Positions 15,314 to 26,104 are shown, counted from the first letter of the stretch. The stretch: DNA of 42,466 bases from an uncultured Acetatifactor sp. (GCA_947629645.1 CANREV010000023.1:1-42466); one strand, 5' to 3'. Program-made: numbers and translations. The notes: generated from the letters alone by a model not told the origin.

Positions 15314-17503
15314 ATGGAAAATTATGAAAAGCGGATCAACACCAATTTAATACGGGGTTGGATGATCATTGTGGTAGTTCTGCTGGCGGCTTATTATGTG
15401 GAATTTTTGAAGGGCCAGCGGACCTGGCGGTATATGATCATTTTTTCCGTTTTTGTGGCCGGACCCGCTCTGGTCTGTTATCTGTTTTACCGAAAAAACC
15501 GTGAGGATGCGAAACTCCGTTATCTGATCGTGGGCGGGTATCTGGTGATGTACGCTTTTGTGCTGCTGACCGGAAGTACTACCATGGTATTTACCTATAT
15601 TTTGCCCATGCTTTCCCTGATCGTTCTCTATCATCAGCCAAATCTGGTATTGTGTATGGGCGTGATGGCCGTGGCGGCAAACCTGATCTATGATTTTAAT
15701 CTGTTCCGCGCCGGGAAAGTTACGCTGGAGAATAGTAAGGATATTGAAATACAGATCGCGCTGCTGGTGTTGTGTTTCGGTTTCCTTTATGTCACCACGC
15801 GGTTGTACGATGAGATCGTGAAGAAAAACAAAGAATATGTGGAGGCCCTCGCCAACAAACAAAAACAGCTGCAGAGAGTGACGCTGCAGACCATTACAAC
15901 GGTTGCAAACACCATAGACGCCAAGGACGGCTACACCAAGGGACATTCTCAGCGGGTGGCGGAATATTCTGCCCTGATCGCCAAGCTGATGGGTTTTGAA
16001 GACAGCTATGTCCAGAATGTCAAATATGTCGCGCTGCTGCACGATATCGGCAAGATCGGCGTGCCGGATTCGATTCTGAACAAGCCCGGCCGGCTGACGG
16101 AGGACGAGTTCGCCCTGATGCGACAGCATACGGAGATTGGCGTAAATATTTTAAAAGATAACGGTATCATCGATGATTTGCTGGACGGGGTGCATTATCA
16201 CCATGAGCGTTATGATGGAAAAGGATATCCCGCGGGATTAAAGGGGGAGGAGATCCCCCTGATCGCCCGCATTATCGGCCTTACGGATGCTTATGACGCC
16301 ATGACCAGCAATCGTGTTTACCGGAAAAGACTTTCCGATGAAGCGGTGATTGAAGAAATAGAAAAATGCAGCGGTACGCAGTTTGATCCGAAAATCACAA
16401 AAATATTTATCAATGCGCTTAAGGGCGGCAAAGTCAAACTGCTCAGTCCGGATAACTATGTGTCCAAGGACAGTCTGGAGGAGCAGAGCACCCTGCTTCT
16501 GCAAAGCATTCTGGAACTGCAGAACACCCAGAATATTTTAAAGGAAGAAAAAGATTATCTGACCGGAGCCTACAATAAACGCTACGGTGAACGTAAGATT
16601 GCCGATTATCTGTCAGAGGGCGAAGGATGTCTGATGCTGTTGGATATTTTGAATCTGCGGGAGATCAACAGTAAATACAGTTTTGTGGGAGGAGATCATC
16701 TGATCAGGTCCGTTGGCGAAGTGCTGGAGGAATACAAAAAGGAAAAACTGATCGTGTGCCGTTATGATGGAGATGAATTTTTGTGTTTCGCGGCCAATGT
16801 GACTGAAGAGCGGCAGGCGGAGGAAATGATGCAGGAGCTGCTGGATATGATCCGGCGCAGCGTCATTGATAAAATGGAGTACGAGCAGGTGCATATCTGC
16901 ATAGGAGCCGCAACCTCCGCCACTATAGGACGGGACTATCATGAGATGCTGATCGCCGCGGACAAGGCTCTCTATTATATGAAGCAATTAAAGAAAGACG
17001 GATACTATCTCTACCAGGCTCATGACAAAAAACTTTCGGGAGAGGGGCAGCTTTCCAAGGACGAATTGCAGGAACTGTTAGACAGCATCCGCAGAGACAG
17101 CAAATATGAGGGAACCTACAATGTGGATTATCCGGAATTTGTCAAGTTGTACGACTTTGTGAAAAACATGACGATCAGAAACAAACAGGATATTCAGCTG
17201 ATTCTGATCACGCTGGAGCCTTTGGAGGGCAGGAAGATTACTGTGGCGGAGAGGGACGAGGCCATGTATCATCTGGAAAACGCCATCGGCACCACCCTGA
17301 GGAATGTGGATATCATGATGCGCTTCAGCAGCACCCAGTGTCTTGTGTTCCTGACCAATCTTTCGGAAGAAAACATCCAGCGGATCATCAACCGTATCCG
17401 CAGCTGTTATTATAAGAGCTATGACAGACGGAATATGCTGATGAAGTACGATGTGGCGGATCTGAAGAATGAAGGAAAGGATAAAATAGCTCAAAAGAAT
17501 TGA
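15314..17503 (+). CDS. Membrane HD-GYP protein with two degenerate GGDEF-like domains
   Basis: This protein has 729 residues. About six membrane helices occupy residues 14-165. The HD-GYP domain follows: H211, H243-D244 (H-D-I-G-K-I-G-V-P-D) and H-H-E-R-Y-D-G-K-G-Y-P at 296-306, all matching active c-di-GMP phosphodiesterases. Residues 414-570 form a GGDEF-like domain whose signature reads Y-D-G-D-E-F (484-489), with Asp for the first Gly. A third region (about 605-712) has the same general pattern, but its signature position reads R-F-S-S-T-Q-C. Cyclase activity is unlikely for the last one and doubtful for the first. The likely role is c-di-GMP breakdown regulated by membrane signals or nucleotide binding. 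Confidence 0.9.
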   Translation: MENYEKRINTNLIRGWMIIVVVLLAAYYVEFLKGQRTWRYMIIFSVFVAGPALVCYLFYRKNREDAKLRYLIVGGYLVMYAFVLLTGSTTMVFTYILPMLSLIVLYHQPNLVLCMGVMAVAANLIYDFNLFRAGKVTLENSKDIEIQIALLVLCFGFLYVTTRLYDEIVKKNKEYVEALANKQKQLQRVTLQTITTVANTIDAKDGYTKGHSQRVAEYSALIAKLMGFEDSYVQNVKYVALLHDIGKIGVPDSILNKPGRLTEDEFALMRQHTEIGVNILKDNGIIDDLLDGVHYHHERYDGKGYPAGLKGEEIPLIARIIGLTDAYDAMTSNRVYRKRLSDEAVIEEIEKCSGTQFDPKITKIFINALKGGKVKLLSPDNYVSKDSLEEQSTLLLQSILELQNTQNILKEEKDYLTGAYNKRYGERKIADYLSEGEGCLMLLDILNLREINSKYSFVGGDHLIRSVGEVLEEYKKEKLIVCRYDGDEFLCFAANVTEERQAEEMMQELLDMIRRSVIDKMEYEQVHICIGAATSATIGRDYHEMLIAADKALYYMKQLKKDGYYLYQAHDKKLSGEGQLSKDELQELLDSIRRDSKYEGTYNVDYPEFVKLYDFVKNMTIRNKQDIQLILITLEPLEGRKITVAERDEAMYHLENAIGTTLRNVDIMMRFSSTQCLVFLTNLSEENIQRIINRIRSCYYKSYDRRNMLMKYDVADLKNEGKDKIAQKN

Positions 17504-17551
17504 AAACCAAGGTAAAAATGCAGGAAATTGTCATTATAACGCTGTTTAAGG

Positions 17552-17580
17552 TTGACTTTTTATAATAAATAGTTTATACT
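17552..17580 (+). promoter_or_regulatory. Promoter of the DUF6465 gene
   Basis: TTGACT at 17552-17557, a 17-nt spacer and TATACT at 17575-17580: near consensus. It leaves a leader of about 75 nt. Confidence 0.75.
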
Positions 17581-17663
17581 GCCAATGTCAAAAAGTCATA
17601 TGTTTGTTTTGATAGGGTAAATGTTAGTGTTGTTGTTTCTTAAACGAAGGGAGAGGAAAAGTT

Positions 17664-18176
17664 ATGGCAACAGATAAAAAGACGGTTACCAAGGTTGACG
17701 CATCCAAGGCTACAGTGATCAAAAAGGCAGCGGATGTTCAGCATGCTGCTGCGCCTGCTCAGGCGGAAGAAGCTGTTGAGAAGAAGGAGCCTGTAAAGAC
17801 AGAAACTGTAAAGAAGGAAACTGCGGAAGCGAAGAAGGAAACCGTTAAGAAAGAGGCGGCTGTAAAGAAGACGGCCGCAAAGAAATCTGCAGCAAAGAAA
17901 GAAACCGCGAAAGAGGAACCCGCAAAGAAACCGGGACGGAAAGCTGCTGGAAAAACCGCGGCAAAGAAAGCGGAGTTAAAGAGTGAGATTCATCTTCAGT
18001 ACAGCGGAAAGGCTTATTCCGAGGAGGAATTGCTGAAGATGGCAAAGGATGTCTGGAAATATGACCTGAAGCAGAAGGTCGGCGATCTGGCAAGCGTAGA
18101 ACTGTATGTAAAGCCCGAGGAAAACATTGTTTATTATGTTATGAACAAGGATTTTACCGGCAGTTTCTACATCTGA
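17664..18176 (+). CDS. DUF6465 family protein with Lys/Ala/Glu-rich N-terminal tail
   Basis: Of 170 residues, about the first 105 are low-complexity sequence built from K-K-E, K-T-A-A-K-K and similar repeats, reminiscent of histone H1-like tails. The last 65 form a compact domain (I-H-L-Q-Y-S-G-K, L-K-M-A-K-D-V-W-K, V-E-L-Y-V-K-P-E-E-N...Y-Y-V-M-N) that I recognise as DUF6465, common in Lachnospiraceae. Function is unknown; the tail could bind nucleic acid or another polyanion. A strong promoter and a GGGAGAGG ribosome binding site suggest good expression. It is probably a single-gene transcript ending at the terminator at 18308-18354. Confidence 0.85.
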   Translation: MATDKKTVTKVDASKATVIKKAADVQHAAAPAQAEEAVEKKEPVKTETVKKETAEAKKETVKKEAAVKKTAAKKSAAKKETAKEEPAKKPGRKAAGKTAAKKAELKSEIHLQYSGKAYSEEELLKMAKDVWKYDLKQKVGDLASVELYVKPEENIVYYVMNKDFTGSFYI

Positions 18177-18182
18177 TTCTGC

Positions 18183-18307
18183 TTGCGCGTCAATGCGTAG
18201 AGGCGGAAAGGCCGCCCCTGTGTTACTGTTTGCGCAAAAGATCATGACATATATTTCGTGATGCTTAAGAAGGCGCCCTAAGCCGGGACGCTAAAAAGGC
18301 TCGGCAG
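18183..18307 (+). ncRNA. Candidate structured RNA before the hrcA promoter
   Basis: Three stem-loops occur before the terminator. 18183-18188 pairs with 18232-18237 (TTGCGC/GCGCAA) and encloses GGCGG/CCGCC at 18202-18216. 18241-18247 pairs with 18256-18262. 18282-18287 pairs with 18300-18305. It could be the 3' UTR of the DUF6465 mRNA, a processed small RNA, or an unrecognised cis element. I compared it by eye with c-di-GMP, lysine, glycine and other riboswitch patterns without a convincing match. Confidence 0.35.
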
Positions 18308-18354
18308 GTCAGTCGGAGAAGATTGTTCTTCGATTGGCCTGACGGGTTTTTTTT
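18308..18354 (+). terminator. Terminator upstream of hrcA
   Basis: GTCAG/CTGAC and TCGGAGAA/TTCTTCGA form a bulged hairpin (18308-18343), followed by eight T at 18347-18354. It separates the DUF6465 transcript from the heat-shock operon. Confidence 0.85.
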
Positions 18355-18403
18355 ATCGCTGGATTGTTAATAATTATTTTAGATTTATTTTTTTTAAAAT
18401 CGG

Positions 18404-18432
18404 TTGACAATAAATGGGGTTAGTGTTATTTT
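18404..18432 (+). promoter_or_regulatory. Promoter of the hrcA-grpE-dnaK-dnaJ operon
   Basis: TTGACA at 18404-18409, a 17-nt spacer and TATTTT at 18427-18432. The predicted start lies just ahead of the CIRCE operator, the usual arrangement for HrcA control. Confidence 0.8.
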
Positions 18433-18446
18433 ATGGTTAGCAGATG

Positions 18447-18473
18447 TTAGCACTCCCTTGTGATGAGTGCTAA
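18447..18473. promoter_or_regulatory. CIRCE operator (HrcA binding site)
   Basis: TTAGCACTC, a 9-nt spacer and GAGTGCTAA form a perfect match to the CIRCE consensus. HrcA binds it and represses the operon; heat inactivates HrcA. Confidence 0.98.
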
Positions 18474-18495
18474 TAGACTGGAGGGAGGCGCGGAA

Positions 18496-19530
18496 GTGGA
18501 ACTGGATGAAAGGAAGAAAAAAATCCTTCAGGCCGTAATCCGCAATTACCTGGAAACAGGAGAACCTGTTGGCAGCAGGACCATTTCAAAGTACACCGAC
18601 CTGAACCTAAGTTCCGCTACCATTCGGAACGAGATGGCTGATCTGGAAGAGATGGGATATATATTACAGCCCCATACCTCCGCCGGACGGATTCCTTCCG
18701 ACAAAGGCTACCGGTTCTATGTGGACGCCATGATGGAGGAAAAAGAGCGGGAAGTAGTGGAGATGAAGGAGATGCTGGTGGAGCGTCAGGACAAGATGGA
18801 GACACTGCTCAGGCAGGTGGCAAAAGTCGTGGCGCAGAATACTCAGTATGCCGCCATGATCTCAGCGCCTCAGGCGAAGCGCAACAAGCTGAAATTTATC
18901 CAGCTTTCCCGTGTGGATGTGGGGCAGATTCTGGCGGTGATTGTGATCGAGGGTAATGTGATCAAAAACAATATCCTTTCCGTCAATGAGGAGCTAAGCG
19001 ATGAGACGCTTCTGAAACTCAACATTTTGCTGAATACGCACCTCAACGGGCGGTCCATCGATGAGATCAATCTGGCAATGATAGCGGTCATGAAGGAACA
19101 GGCGGGTATTCACAGCGACATTGTCAGCGAAGTGATAGATGCTGTGGCGGAAGCGATCAGGGCGGAGGAAGATCTGGAGATTTATACCAGCGGCACCAAC
19201 AATATTTTACGTTATCCTGAGCTGGCGGATCAACAGAGGGCAAGCGAACTGATCAACACTTTTGAGGAAAAAAGGCTGCTGGGCGAACTCCTTCAGGATA
19301 AAAGCGATGAGGGTGATAACACAGGAATTCAGGTTTATATCGGGTCTGAAAGCCCTCTTCAGAGTATGCGCGACTGCAGCGTGGTCACCGCTTCTTATGA
19401 ATTGGGCGATGGCATGAAGGGGACGATTGGTATCGTAGGACCTAAAAGAATGGATTATGACAAGGTTGTCAGGACGCTGCGGTCCCTGCAGACACAGTTG
19501 GATGAATTGTATAAAGACAATGAGAACTAG
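18496..19530 (+). CDS. hrcA: Heat-inducible transcription repressor HrcA
   Basis: This 344-residue protein begins with a winged-helix DNA-binding region (L-D-E-R-K-K-K-I-L-Q-A-V-I...G-E-P-V-G-S-R-T-I-S...S-A-T-I-R-N-E-M-A-D-L-E) that is diagnostic of HrcA, followed by the GAF-like C-terminal domain. It represses the operon through the CIRCE element; in other bacteria GroEL keeps it active. The start is a GTG at 18496 with GGAGGGAGG (18480-18488) upstream. An open frame reaches back to GTG/ATG codons at 18460-18463, but these lie inside the CIRCE element and have no ribosome binding site. grpE follows 26 nt later. Confidence 0.97.
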   Translation: MELDERKKKILQAVIRNYLETGEPVGSRTISKYTDLNLSSATIRNEMADLEEMGYILQPHTSAGRIPSDKGYRFYVDAMMEEKEREVVEMKEMLVERQDKMETLLRQVAKVVAQNTQYAAMISAPQAKRNKLKFIQLSRVDVGQILAVIVIEGNVIKNNILSVNEELSDETLLKLNILLNTHLNGRSIDEINLAMIAVMKEQAGIHSDIVSEVIDAVAEAIRAEEDLEIYTSGTNNILRYPELADQQRASELINTFEEKRLLGELLQDKSDEGDNTGIQVYIGSESPLQSMRDCSVVTASYELGDGMKGTIGIVGPKRMDYDKVVRTLRSLQTQLDELYKDNEN

Positions 19531-19556
19531 GAAAAGGCAGAGAAAGGGATGGTAAA

Positions 19557-20231
19557 ATGGCGGAACAGGAAAAAGAAGAACAGAAAGCCGCGGAGGTGAA
19601 AGAGGAGGAGGCCGGGGCCGGCGAGACGATAGAGGACGAGGACACAGAAAAAAACGGTGAAGGTGTCACAGAGGAAGCGGAGGACATTCCGGAGACGGAG
19701 GACAATCCGGAAACGGATCCGGACACCGATTCCCGCAAGGGACGGCCGGAGAAAAAAACATCCAGAAAGCAGACGAAACCGGATAAAAAGGCGGATGTCT
19801 ATAAAGACCAGATCGCGCAGCTCGAGGACAGAGTCAAAAGGCAGCTGGCGGAATTTGAAAATTTCCGCAACCGCTCCGAGAAAGAGAAACAGGCAATGTT
19901 TGAAACGGGAGCAAGAAGCGTGATAGAGAAGATCCTTCCGGTGGTGGACAATTTTGAGAGAGGCCTGGCTACGGTGCCGGAGGATAAGCAGGACGATCCC
20001 TTTGTAGACGGTATGAACCGTGTATATAAGCAGCTTCTCACAGAGTTGGACAATATGGATGTAAAGCCGATCGAGGCATTAGGCCAGGAATTTGACCCCA
20101 GTCTTCACAATGCGGTGATGCAGGTGGAAAGCGGGGAATACGAGTCCGGCATCGTGGCGCAGGAACTGCAGAAAGGGTATACTTACCGCGACACGGTAGT
20201 GCGTCATTCCATGGTGGCGGTGGCGGAATAG
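19557..20231 (+). CDS. grpE: Nucleotide exchange factor GrpE
   Basis: This is a 224-residue protein. Residues 1-75 are very acidic and low in complexity (Glu-rich runs), longer than in many GrpEs and probably disordered. A basic stretch and a long helix follow (Y-K-D-Q-I-A-Q-L-E-D-R-V-K-R-Q-L-A-E-F-E-N-F-R-N-R), then the beta domain ending in Y-T-Y-R-D-T-V-V-R-H-S-M-V-A-V, the conserved GrpE C-terminus. It releases ADP from DnaK to reset the chaperone cycle. It is the second gene in the CIRCE-controlled operon. Confidence 0.97.
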   Translation: MAEQEKEEQKAAEVKEEEAGAGETIEDEDTEKNGEGVTEEAEDIPETEDNPETDPDTDSRKGRPEKKTSRKQTKPDKKADVYKDQIAQLEDRVKRQLAEFENFRNRSEKEKQAMFETGARSVIEKILPVVDNFERGLATVPEDKQDDPFVDGMNRVYKQLLTELDNMDVKPIEALGQEFDPSLHNAVMQVESGEYESGIVAQELQKGYTYRDTVVRHSMVAVAE

Positions 20232-20282
20232 ATCAGCCGGCAGAGGCCGGAGCATAAAACGGTAACCCGGAAAACAATATAG

Positions 20283-22196
<1,914 letters not shown>

Positions 22197-22219
22197 AATA
22201 AGCTTGAGGTATAGTAATT

Positions 22220-23398
22220 ATGGCAGAGCAGAAAAGGGACTATTACGAGGTCCTCGGCGTAGATAAAAACGCGGATGAAGCCGCGATCAAAAAAGCATAT
22301 CGTGTGCTGGCCAAAAAGTATCACCCGGATATGAATCCGGGTGACGCCGATGCCGAGAAGAAGTTCAAGGAAGCTTCCGAGGCGTATGCGGTGCTCAGCG
22401 ATCCGGATAAGAGAAAGCAGTACGATCAGTTCGGCCACGCGGCCTTTGACGGCGCCGGCGGAGCGGGTGGTTTTGATTTCAGCGGAATGGATTTTGAAGA
22501 TCTGTTCGGGGATCTGGGAGATATTTTCGGCGGTATTTTTGGCGGCGGCAGGAGCAGGGCCCGGGGCAATGAACCCAGAAGGGGGGCAAATCTGCGCACC
22601 AGCGTCCGCATTACTTTCGAGGAGGCTGTGTTTGGCTGCAGCAAAGAGATCGAGCTGACGGTAAAGGAGACCTGTAAGACCTGTAACGGTTCCGGCGCGA
22701 AACCGGGAACCAGTCCCGTGACCTGCAGCCGATGTAACGGTACCGGGCAGACGGTAGTCACCGAGAACGCTTTCTTCGGGATTACCCGGAGCGTAAAGAT
22801 CTGTCCCGACTGCCAGGGCAGCGGAAAGGTGATCAAAGAGAAGTGCCCGGATTGTTACGGCACCGGATATATTCCCATGAAGAAACGGTATTCTGTGGAT
22901 ATTCCCGCCGGTATCGACAATGGGCAGTCGGTCCGGAAACCGGGGTTGGGAGATCCGGGGATTAACGGAGGCCCCAGAGGGGATGTTCTGGTGGAAGTGA
23001 TCGTAGGACGCCACCCGATTTTCCAGAGACAGGATATGGATATTTATTCCACCGTTCCCATGTCCTTTGCCGTAGCGGCACTGGGAGGAGAAGTCCTCAT
23101 TGACACCGTGGATGGAAAAGTGATCTATGATGTGAAACCGGGCACACAGACGGACACCAGAGTCCGCCTGAAGGGAAAGGGCGTTCCCTCCTGGAGAAAC
23201 AAGGAGATCCGGGGCGACCATTATGTGACGCTGGTGGTTCAGGTGCCTGACAGGATGAGCCATGAGGCGAAGGAATTATTAAAGCAGTTCGATGAAATGA
23301 CCGGAGATTCCCTTAACGCGGCAAAAAGCGCGGGAGAACAGAATGGGGAAGACAATAAGGACGCTAAGGATTCCAAAAAGAAAAAGTTCTGGAAATAA
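22220..23398 (+). CDS. dnaJ: Chaperone DnaJ (Hsp40, type I)
   Basis: This 392-residue protein has the J domain at its N-terminus with the essential H-P-D (Y-H-P-D-M-N-P-G), a Gly/Phe-rich linker ([13 protein letters not shown]), four zinc-finger repeats of the C-x-x-C-x-G-x-G type ([32 protein letters not shown]) and the C-terminal substrate-binding domains. It stimulates DnaK's ATPase and delivers substrates. The C-terminus ends in a Lys-rich tail. It is the last gene of the CIRCE operon, followed by a terminator. Confidence 0.99.
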   Translation: MAEQKRDYYEVLGVDKNADEAAIKKAYRVLAKKYHPDMNPGDADAEKKFKEASEAYAVLSDPDKRKQYDQFGHAAFDGAGGAGGFDFSGMDFEDLFGDLGDIFGGIFGGGRSRARGNEPRRGANLRTSVRITFEEAVFGCSKEIELTVKETCKTCNGSGAKPGTSPVTCSRCNGTGQTVVTENAFFGITRSVKICPDCQGSGKVIKEKCPDCYGTGYIPMKKRYSVDIPAGIDNGQSVRKPGLGDPGINGGPRGDVLVEVIVGRHPIFQRQDMDIYSTVPMSFAVAALGGEVLIDTVDGKVIYDVKPGTQTDTRVRLKGKGVPSWRNKEIRGDHYVTLVVQVPDRMSHEAKELLKQFDEMTGDSLNAAKSAGEQNGEDNKDAKDSKKKKFWK

Positions 23399-23409
23399 GA
23401 TGGACTATA

Positions 23410-23440
23410 CAGGCTGTCGCGGTCAGCGGCAGCCTGTTTT
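23410..23440 (+). terminator. Terminator of the heat-shock operon
   Basis: CAGGCTGTCGC (23410-23420) pairs with GCGGCAGCCTG (23426-23436), with one mismatch, followed by TTTT, just after the dnaJ stop. Confidence 0.85.
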
Positions 23441-23545
23441 CAGCGCAAGGGAAATTGCGTTCTGAGAGTCGGGATTCTCCGGCCGGGCGCAAAAGGTTGT
23501 GAAAGTAAAAAGTCCGGGACCGAAAACGGCAGGAAAGATAAAAGT

Positions 23546-25066
23546 ATGGGTGAATTTCTCGGTTTACTGTGCAGTCTGTACCTCATTTTTATGACCGCCG
23601 TGCTGCCCCTCTACACGGGAGGCACTTATTGGCAGTTAGGGGATACCAAATATATATTGTTCCGCAATGTCTCCGTCCTGGTGACCTGCGTCTGGATGGT
23701 ACTGACGCTGGGGCGCGGTCTGCGGTCCGCCGCGGCGGGTAAAAAGAATCCGCAAAAGAATCTGCCGGGTCTCAGCGCGGTGGACCTGAGCGTGCTGGCA
23801 TATCTGGCGGCGATTTTGTTGTCCGCGCTGCTAAGCCCTTACCGTCAGATCGCCTGGACGGGTTATCCTGAATGGTATATGGGGGCCTTGTCACAATGTA
23901 TGTTTGTGGCGATTTATTTCCTGGTCTCCCGTTCTTACGGTGGGGGCGGTTATCCGATCTATGTGGGTGAGGGGGCGCTGGCCGTTGTGTTTCTGATCGG
24001 TTTTGCCAATCGCCTGGGACTGGATCCTTTGAGGCTCATGATGCCTTTTGGCCTGAAAGACTGGGAGTACAGCCATATGATCTCCACCATTGGCAACATT
24101 AACTGGTTTTGCGGTTTTTGTTGTGTGATGCTGGGATTTCCGGCGGCGGGATATCTGAAGGCGGAGAGGAAAGCGCAGGCGGTCCTGCTCTACATACTCA
24201 CTGTTTCTGGCCTTGTGCTGTTGGACATTCAGGGCAGCGATGCGGGGCCGCTTGCGGCGGCAGTCTGTCTCGGCGTGATTTTCCTGTACGGCCTGAAAGA
24301 CAGGGTGATTTTTCAAAAGGGGCTGGCGCTGTCGGCCGGGATGTTTCTGACGCTGACTTTTTACGGCCGGATCGCGAAATGGCTGGGGCCGGAGGCGGTA
24401 CTGTCGGTTCCGGCGGACGGGATCGGTTTTGCAAAAATGTCCTGGGGCGGCTGGTGGGGATTCGGGATCCTTTTTCTGGGTCTGACATTTCTGTTCGGAC
24501 GGTTGTCCGCCAAAAGCGCTGACCGCGCGGGAAGCATTGCGATGGCTGTTATGGCCTTGGGGGCGGCGGCAACGGCAGCACTCTACGGCTTCAGCCTGCC
24601 TGGGGGTGACGGATGGGGCAGCGGTCGGGGCGGGCTCTGGCGTTTCGCGTGGCAGGGCTTCTGGCAGGGGGGCCTGCGCCAGAAGCTGACAGGAGCGGGG
24701 CCGGACTGTTTCGCGCCTTATATCTATGGGACGCTTCCGGCGGATGTGCTGACGCCTGTGGAAGGATTCTGGACGGGGACGATCTATGCCAACGCGCACA
24801 ATGAATGGCTGAACGCGCTGGTGACTCTGGGCGTGATCGGGACGGTATCGCTGGGAGCTGTCTTTGTTACGGGATTTCGGCGTTATCGGAAGATCCCTTT
24901 CGGGATCCTGATCCTTTCCATGTATGGAGTCAATTCCCTGGTCAGTTTCCAGCAGGTATTGAGCACGCCGTTTCTTTTCATGGCGCTGGGGCTGTGCGAG
25001 AATGCCATGCGGTCGGGATCTTATGCGGGATCTCGAGGCCGGATGGAAGGGGATGGGGAAGGGTAA
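23546..25066 (+). CDS. O-antigen ligase / polymerase-like polytopic membrane protein
   Basis: This 506-residue protein has about 10-12 hydrophobic segments spread over its length and one large hydrophilic loop before A-H-N-E-W-L-N (near residue 419). The H-N-E-W-L motif after a long extracytoplasmic loop is typical of the O-antigen ligase/Wzy_C superfamily, whose members attach or polymerise lipid-linked glycans, though some act on other substrates. In a Gram-positive cell it may work on a capsule, teichoic acid-like polymer or glycoprotein. It stands between dnaJ and prmA without glycan biosynthesis genes around it, so the substrate is unknown. AGGAAAG lies upstream of the start. Confidence 0.75.
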   Translation: MGEFLGLLCSLYLIFMTAVLPLYTGGTYWQLGDTKYILFRNVSVLVTCVWMVLTLGRGLRSAAAGKKNPQKNLPGLSAVDLSVLAYLAAILLSALLSPYRQIAWTGYPEWYMGALSQCMFVAIYFLVSRSYGGGGYPIYVGEGALAVVFLIGFANRLGLDPLRLMMPFGLKDWEYSHMISTIGNINWFCGFCCVMLGFPAAGYLKAERKAQAVLLYILTVSGLVLLDIQGSDAGPLAAAVCLGVIFLYGLKDRVIFQKGLALSAGMFLTLTFYGRIAKWLGPEAVLSVPADGIGFAKMSWGGWWGFGILFLGLTFLFGRLSAKSADRAGSIAMAVMALGAAATAALYGFSLPGGDGWGSGRGGLWRFAWQGFWQGGLRQKLTGAGPDCFAPYIYGTLPADVLTPVEGFWTGTIYANAHNEWLNALVTLGVIGTVSLGAVFVTGFRRYRKIPFGILILSMYGVNSLVSFQQVLSTPFLFMALGLCENAMRSGSYAGSRGRMEGDGEG

Positions 25067-25098
25067 AAAGTGAAAATAATCCGGATGGAGGAAAACGT

Positions 25099-26094
25099 AT
25101 GAAATGGGTAAAATTTCAGATCAGGACCACTGTGGAGGCGGAGGATATTATCATCAGCACACTTTACGATATCGGGCTGGAGGGCGCTCAGATCGAGGAC
25201 AAAGTTCCTCTTACGCCTTTGGAGAAAGAGCAGATGTTTGTGGATATCCTGCCCCAAGGGGAGGAGGATGACGGGATCGCTTACCTGGATTTCTTTCTGG
25301 AGAAAAAGAGCGATGGAACCTTGGAAGTCTGCGGCGAGACCGTGGATGTGGATACGATGCTGGAGAGGGTGAACGAAGAACTGGAAGGACTGCGGGCGTT
25401 CTGCGCTATCGGCGATGGCACTGTCACTGTGAGCGAGACCGAAGATATCGACTGGATCAATAACTGGAAGCAGTATTTTCATCAGTTCTATATTGATGAC
25501 ATTCTGGTGGTTCCTTCCTGGGAGGAAGTAAAACCCTCAGACCGTGATAAGATCGTATTGCATATCGACCCTGGAACCGCGTTCGGCACGGGGATGCACG
25601 AGACAACGCAGCTTTGCATCAGGCAGCTGCGCAGATATATCACGTCTGAAACAAGGCTGCTGGATGTGGGAACGGGCAGCGGGATCCTCGCCATCCTTTC
25701 CCTGATGTTTGGCGCACAACATGTTTTCGGTACGGATCTGGATCCCTGCGCGGTGGATGCGGTGGCGCAGAACTGCGAGGCGAACCATATCGATGCCCGG
25801 AGCTTTGAGCTTACGATCGGCAATATCATCACAGATGAGAATGTGCGGGACAAAGCCGGTTATGAGTGTTATGATATTGTGGTGGCTAATATTCTTGCGG
25901 ATGTGCTTGTGGATCTGACGCCCGTGGTCGTGAGACATTTAAAAGCCGGCGGTATGTATATCACTTCCGGCATTATCAGCGGCAGGGAACAGATGGTGCG
26001 GGAAGCGGTGCAGGCCGCGGGGTTTGAGATCGTGGAAGAGACTTATCAGGGCGAATGGGTCAGCGTCACCGCCCGCAAGCCGATGGGGCCGTAG
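25099..26094 (+). CDS. prmA: Ribosomal protein L11 methyltransferase
   Basis: This 331-residue protein begins M-K-W-V-K-F with a small N-terminal substrate-recognition domain, followed by a class I SAM methyltransferase domain: D-P-G-T-A-F-G-T-G-M-H-E-T-T, L-D-V-G-T-G-S-G-I-L-A-I (SAM binding) and V-A-N-I-L-A-D-V-L. These are the PrmA signature motifs. It methylates ribosomal protein L11 on the N-terminal amine and Lys side chains. The start at 25099 follows GGAGG; an in-frame extension back to 24805 overlaps the membrane protein and is a shadow. rsmE follows, as in many Firmicutes where both lie behind dnaJ. Confidence 0.97.
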   Translation: MKWVKFQIRTTVEAEDIIISTLYDIGLEGAQIEDKVPLTPLEKEQMFVDILPQGEEDDGIAYLDFFLEKKSDGTLEVCGETVDVDTMLERVNEELEGLRAFCAIGDGTVTVSETEDIDWINNWKQYFHQFYIDDILVVPSWEEVKPSDRDKIVLHIDPGTAFGTGMHETTQLCIRQLRRYITSETRLLDVGTGSGILAILSLMFGAQHVFGTDLDPCAVDAVAQNCEANHIDARSFELTIGNIITDENVRDKAGYECYDIVVANILADVLVDLTPVVVRHLKAGGMYITSGIISGREQMVREAVQAAGFEIVEETYQGEWVSVTARKPMGP

Positions 26095-26104
26095 AAAAAA
26101 TCTG

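Noticed and set aside
18282..18305. c-di-GMP-I (GEMM) riboswitch suggested by GGGACGC followed by an A-run
   Set aside because: The second conserved half of the motif and the tetraloop-receptor arrangement are not found, and the element sits after rather than before a gene.
24805..25098. N-terminal extension of PrmA
   Set aside because: It overlaps the membrane protein in another frame. The PrmA family start M-K-W-V-K-F fits the ATG at 25099 behind GGAGG.
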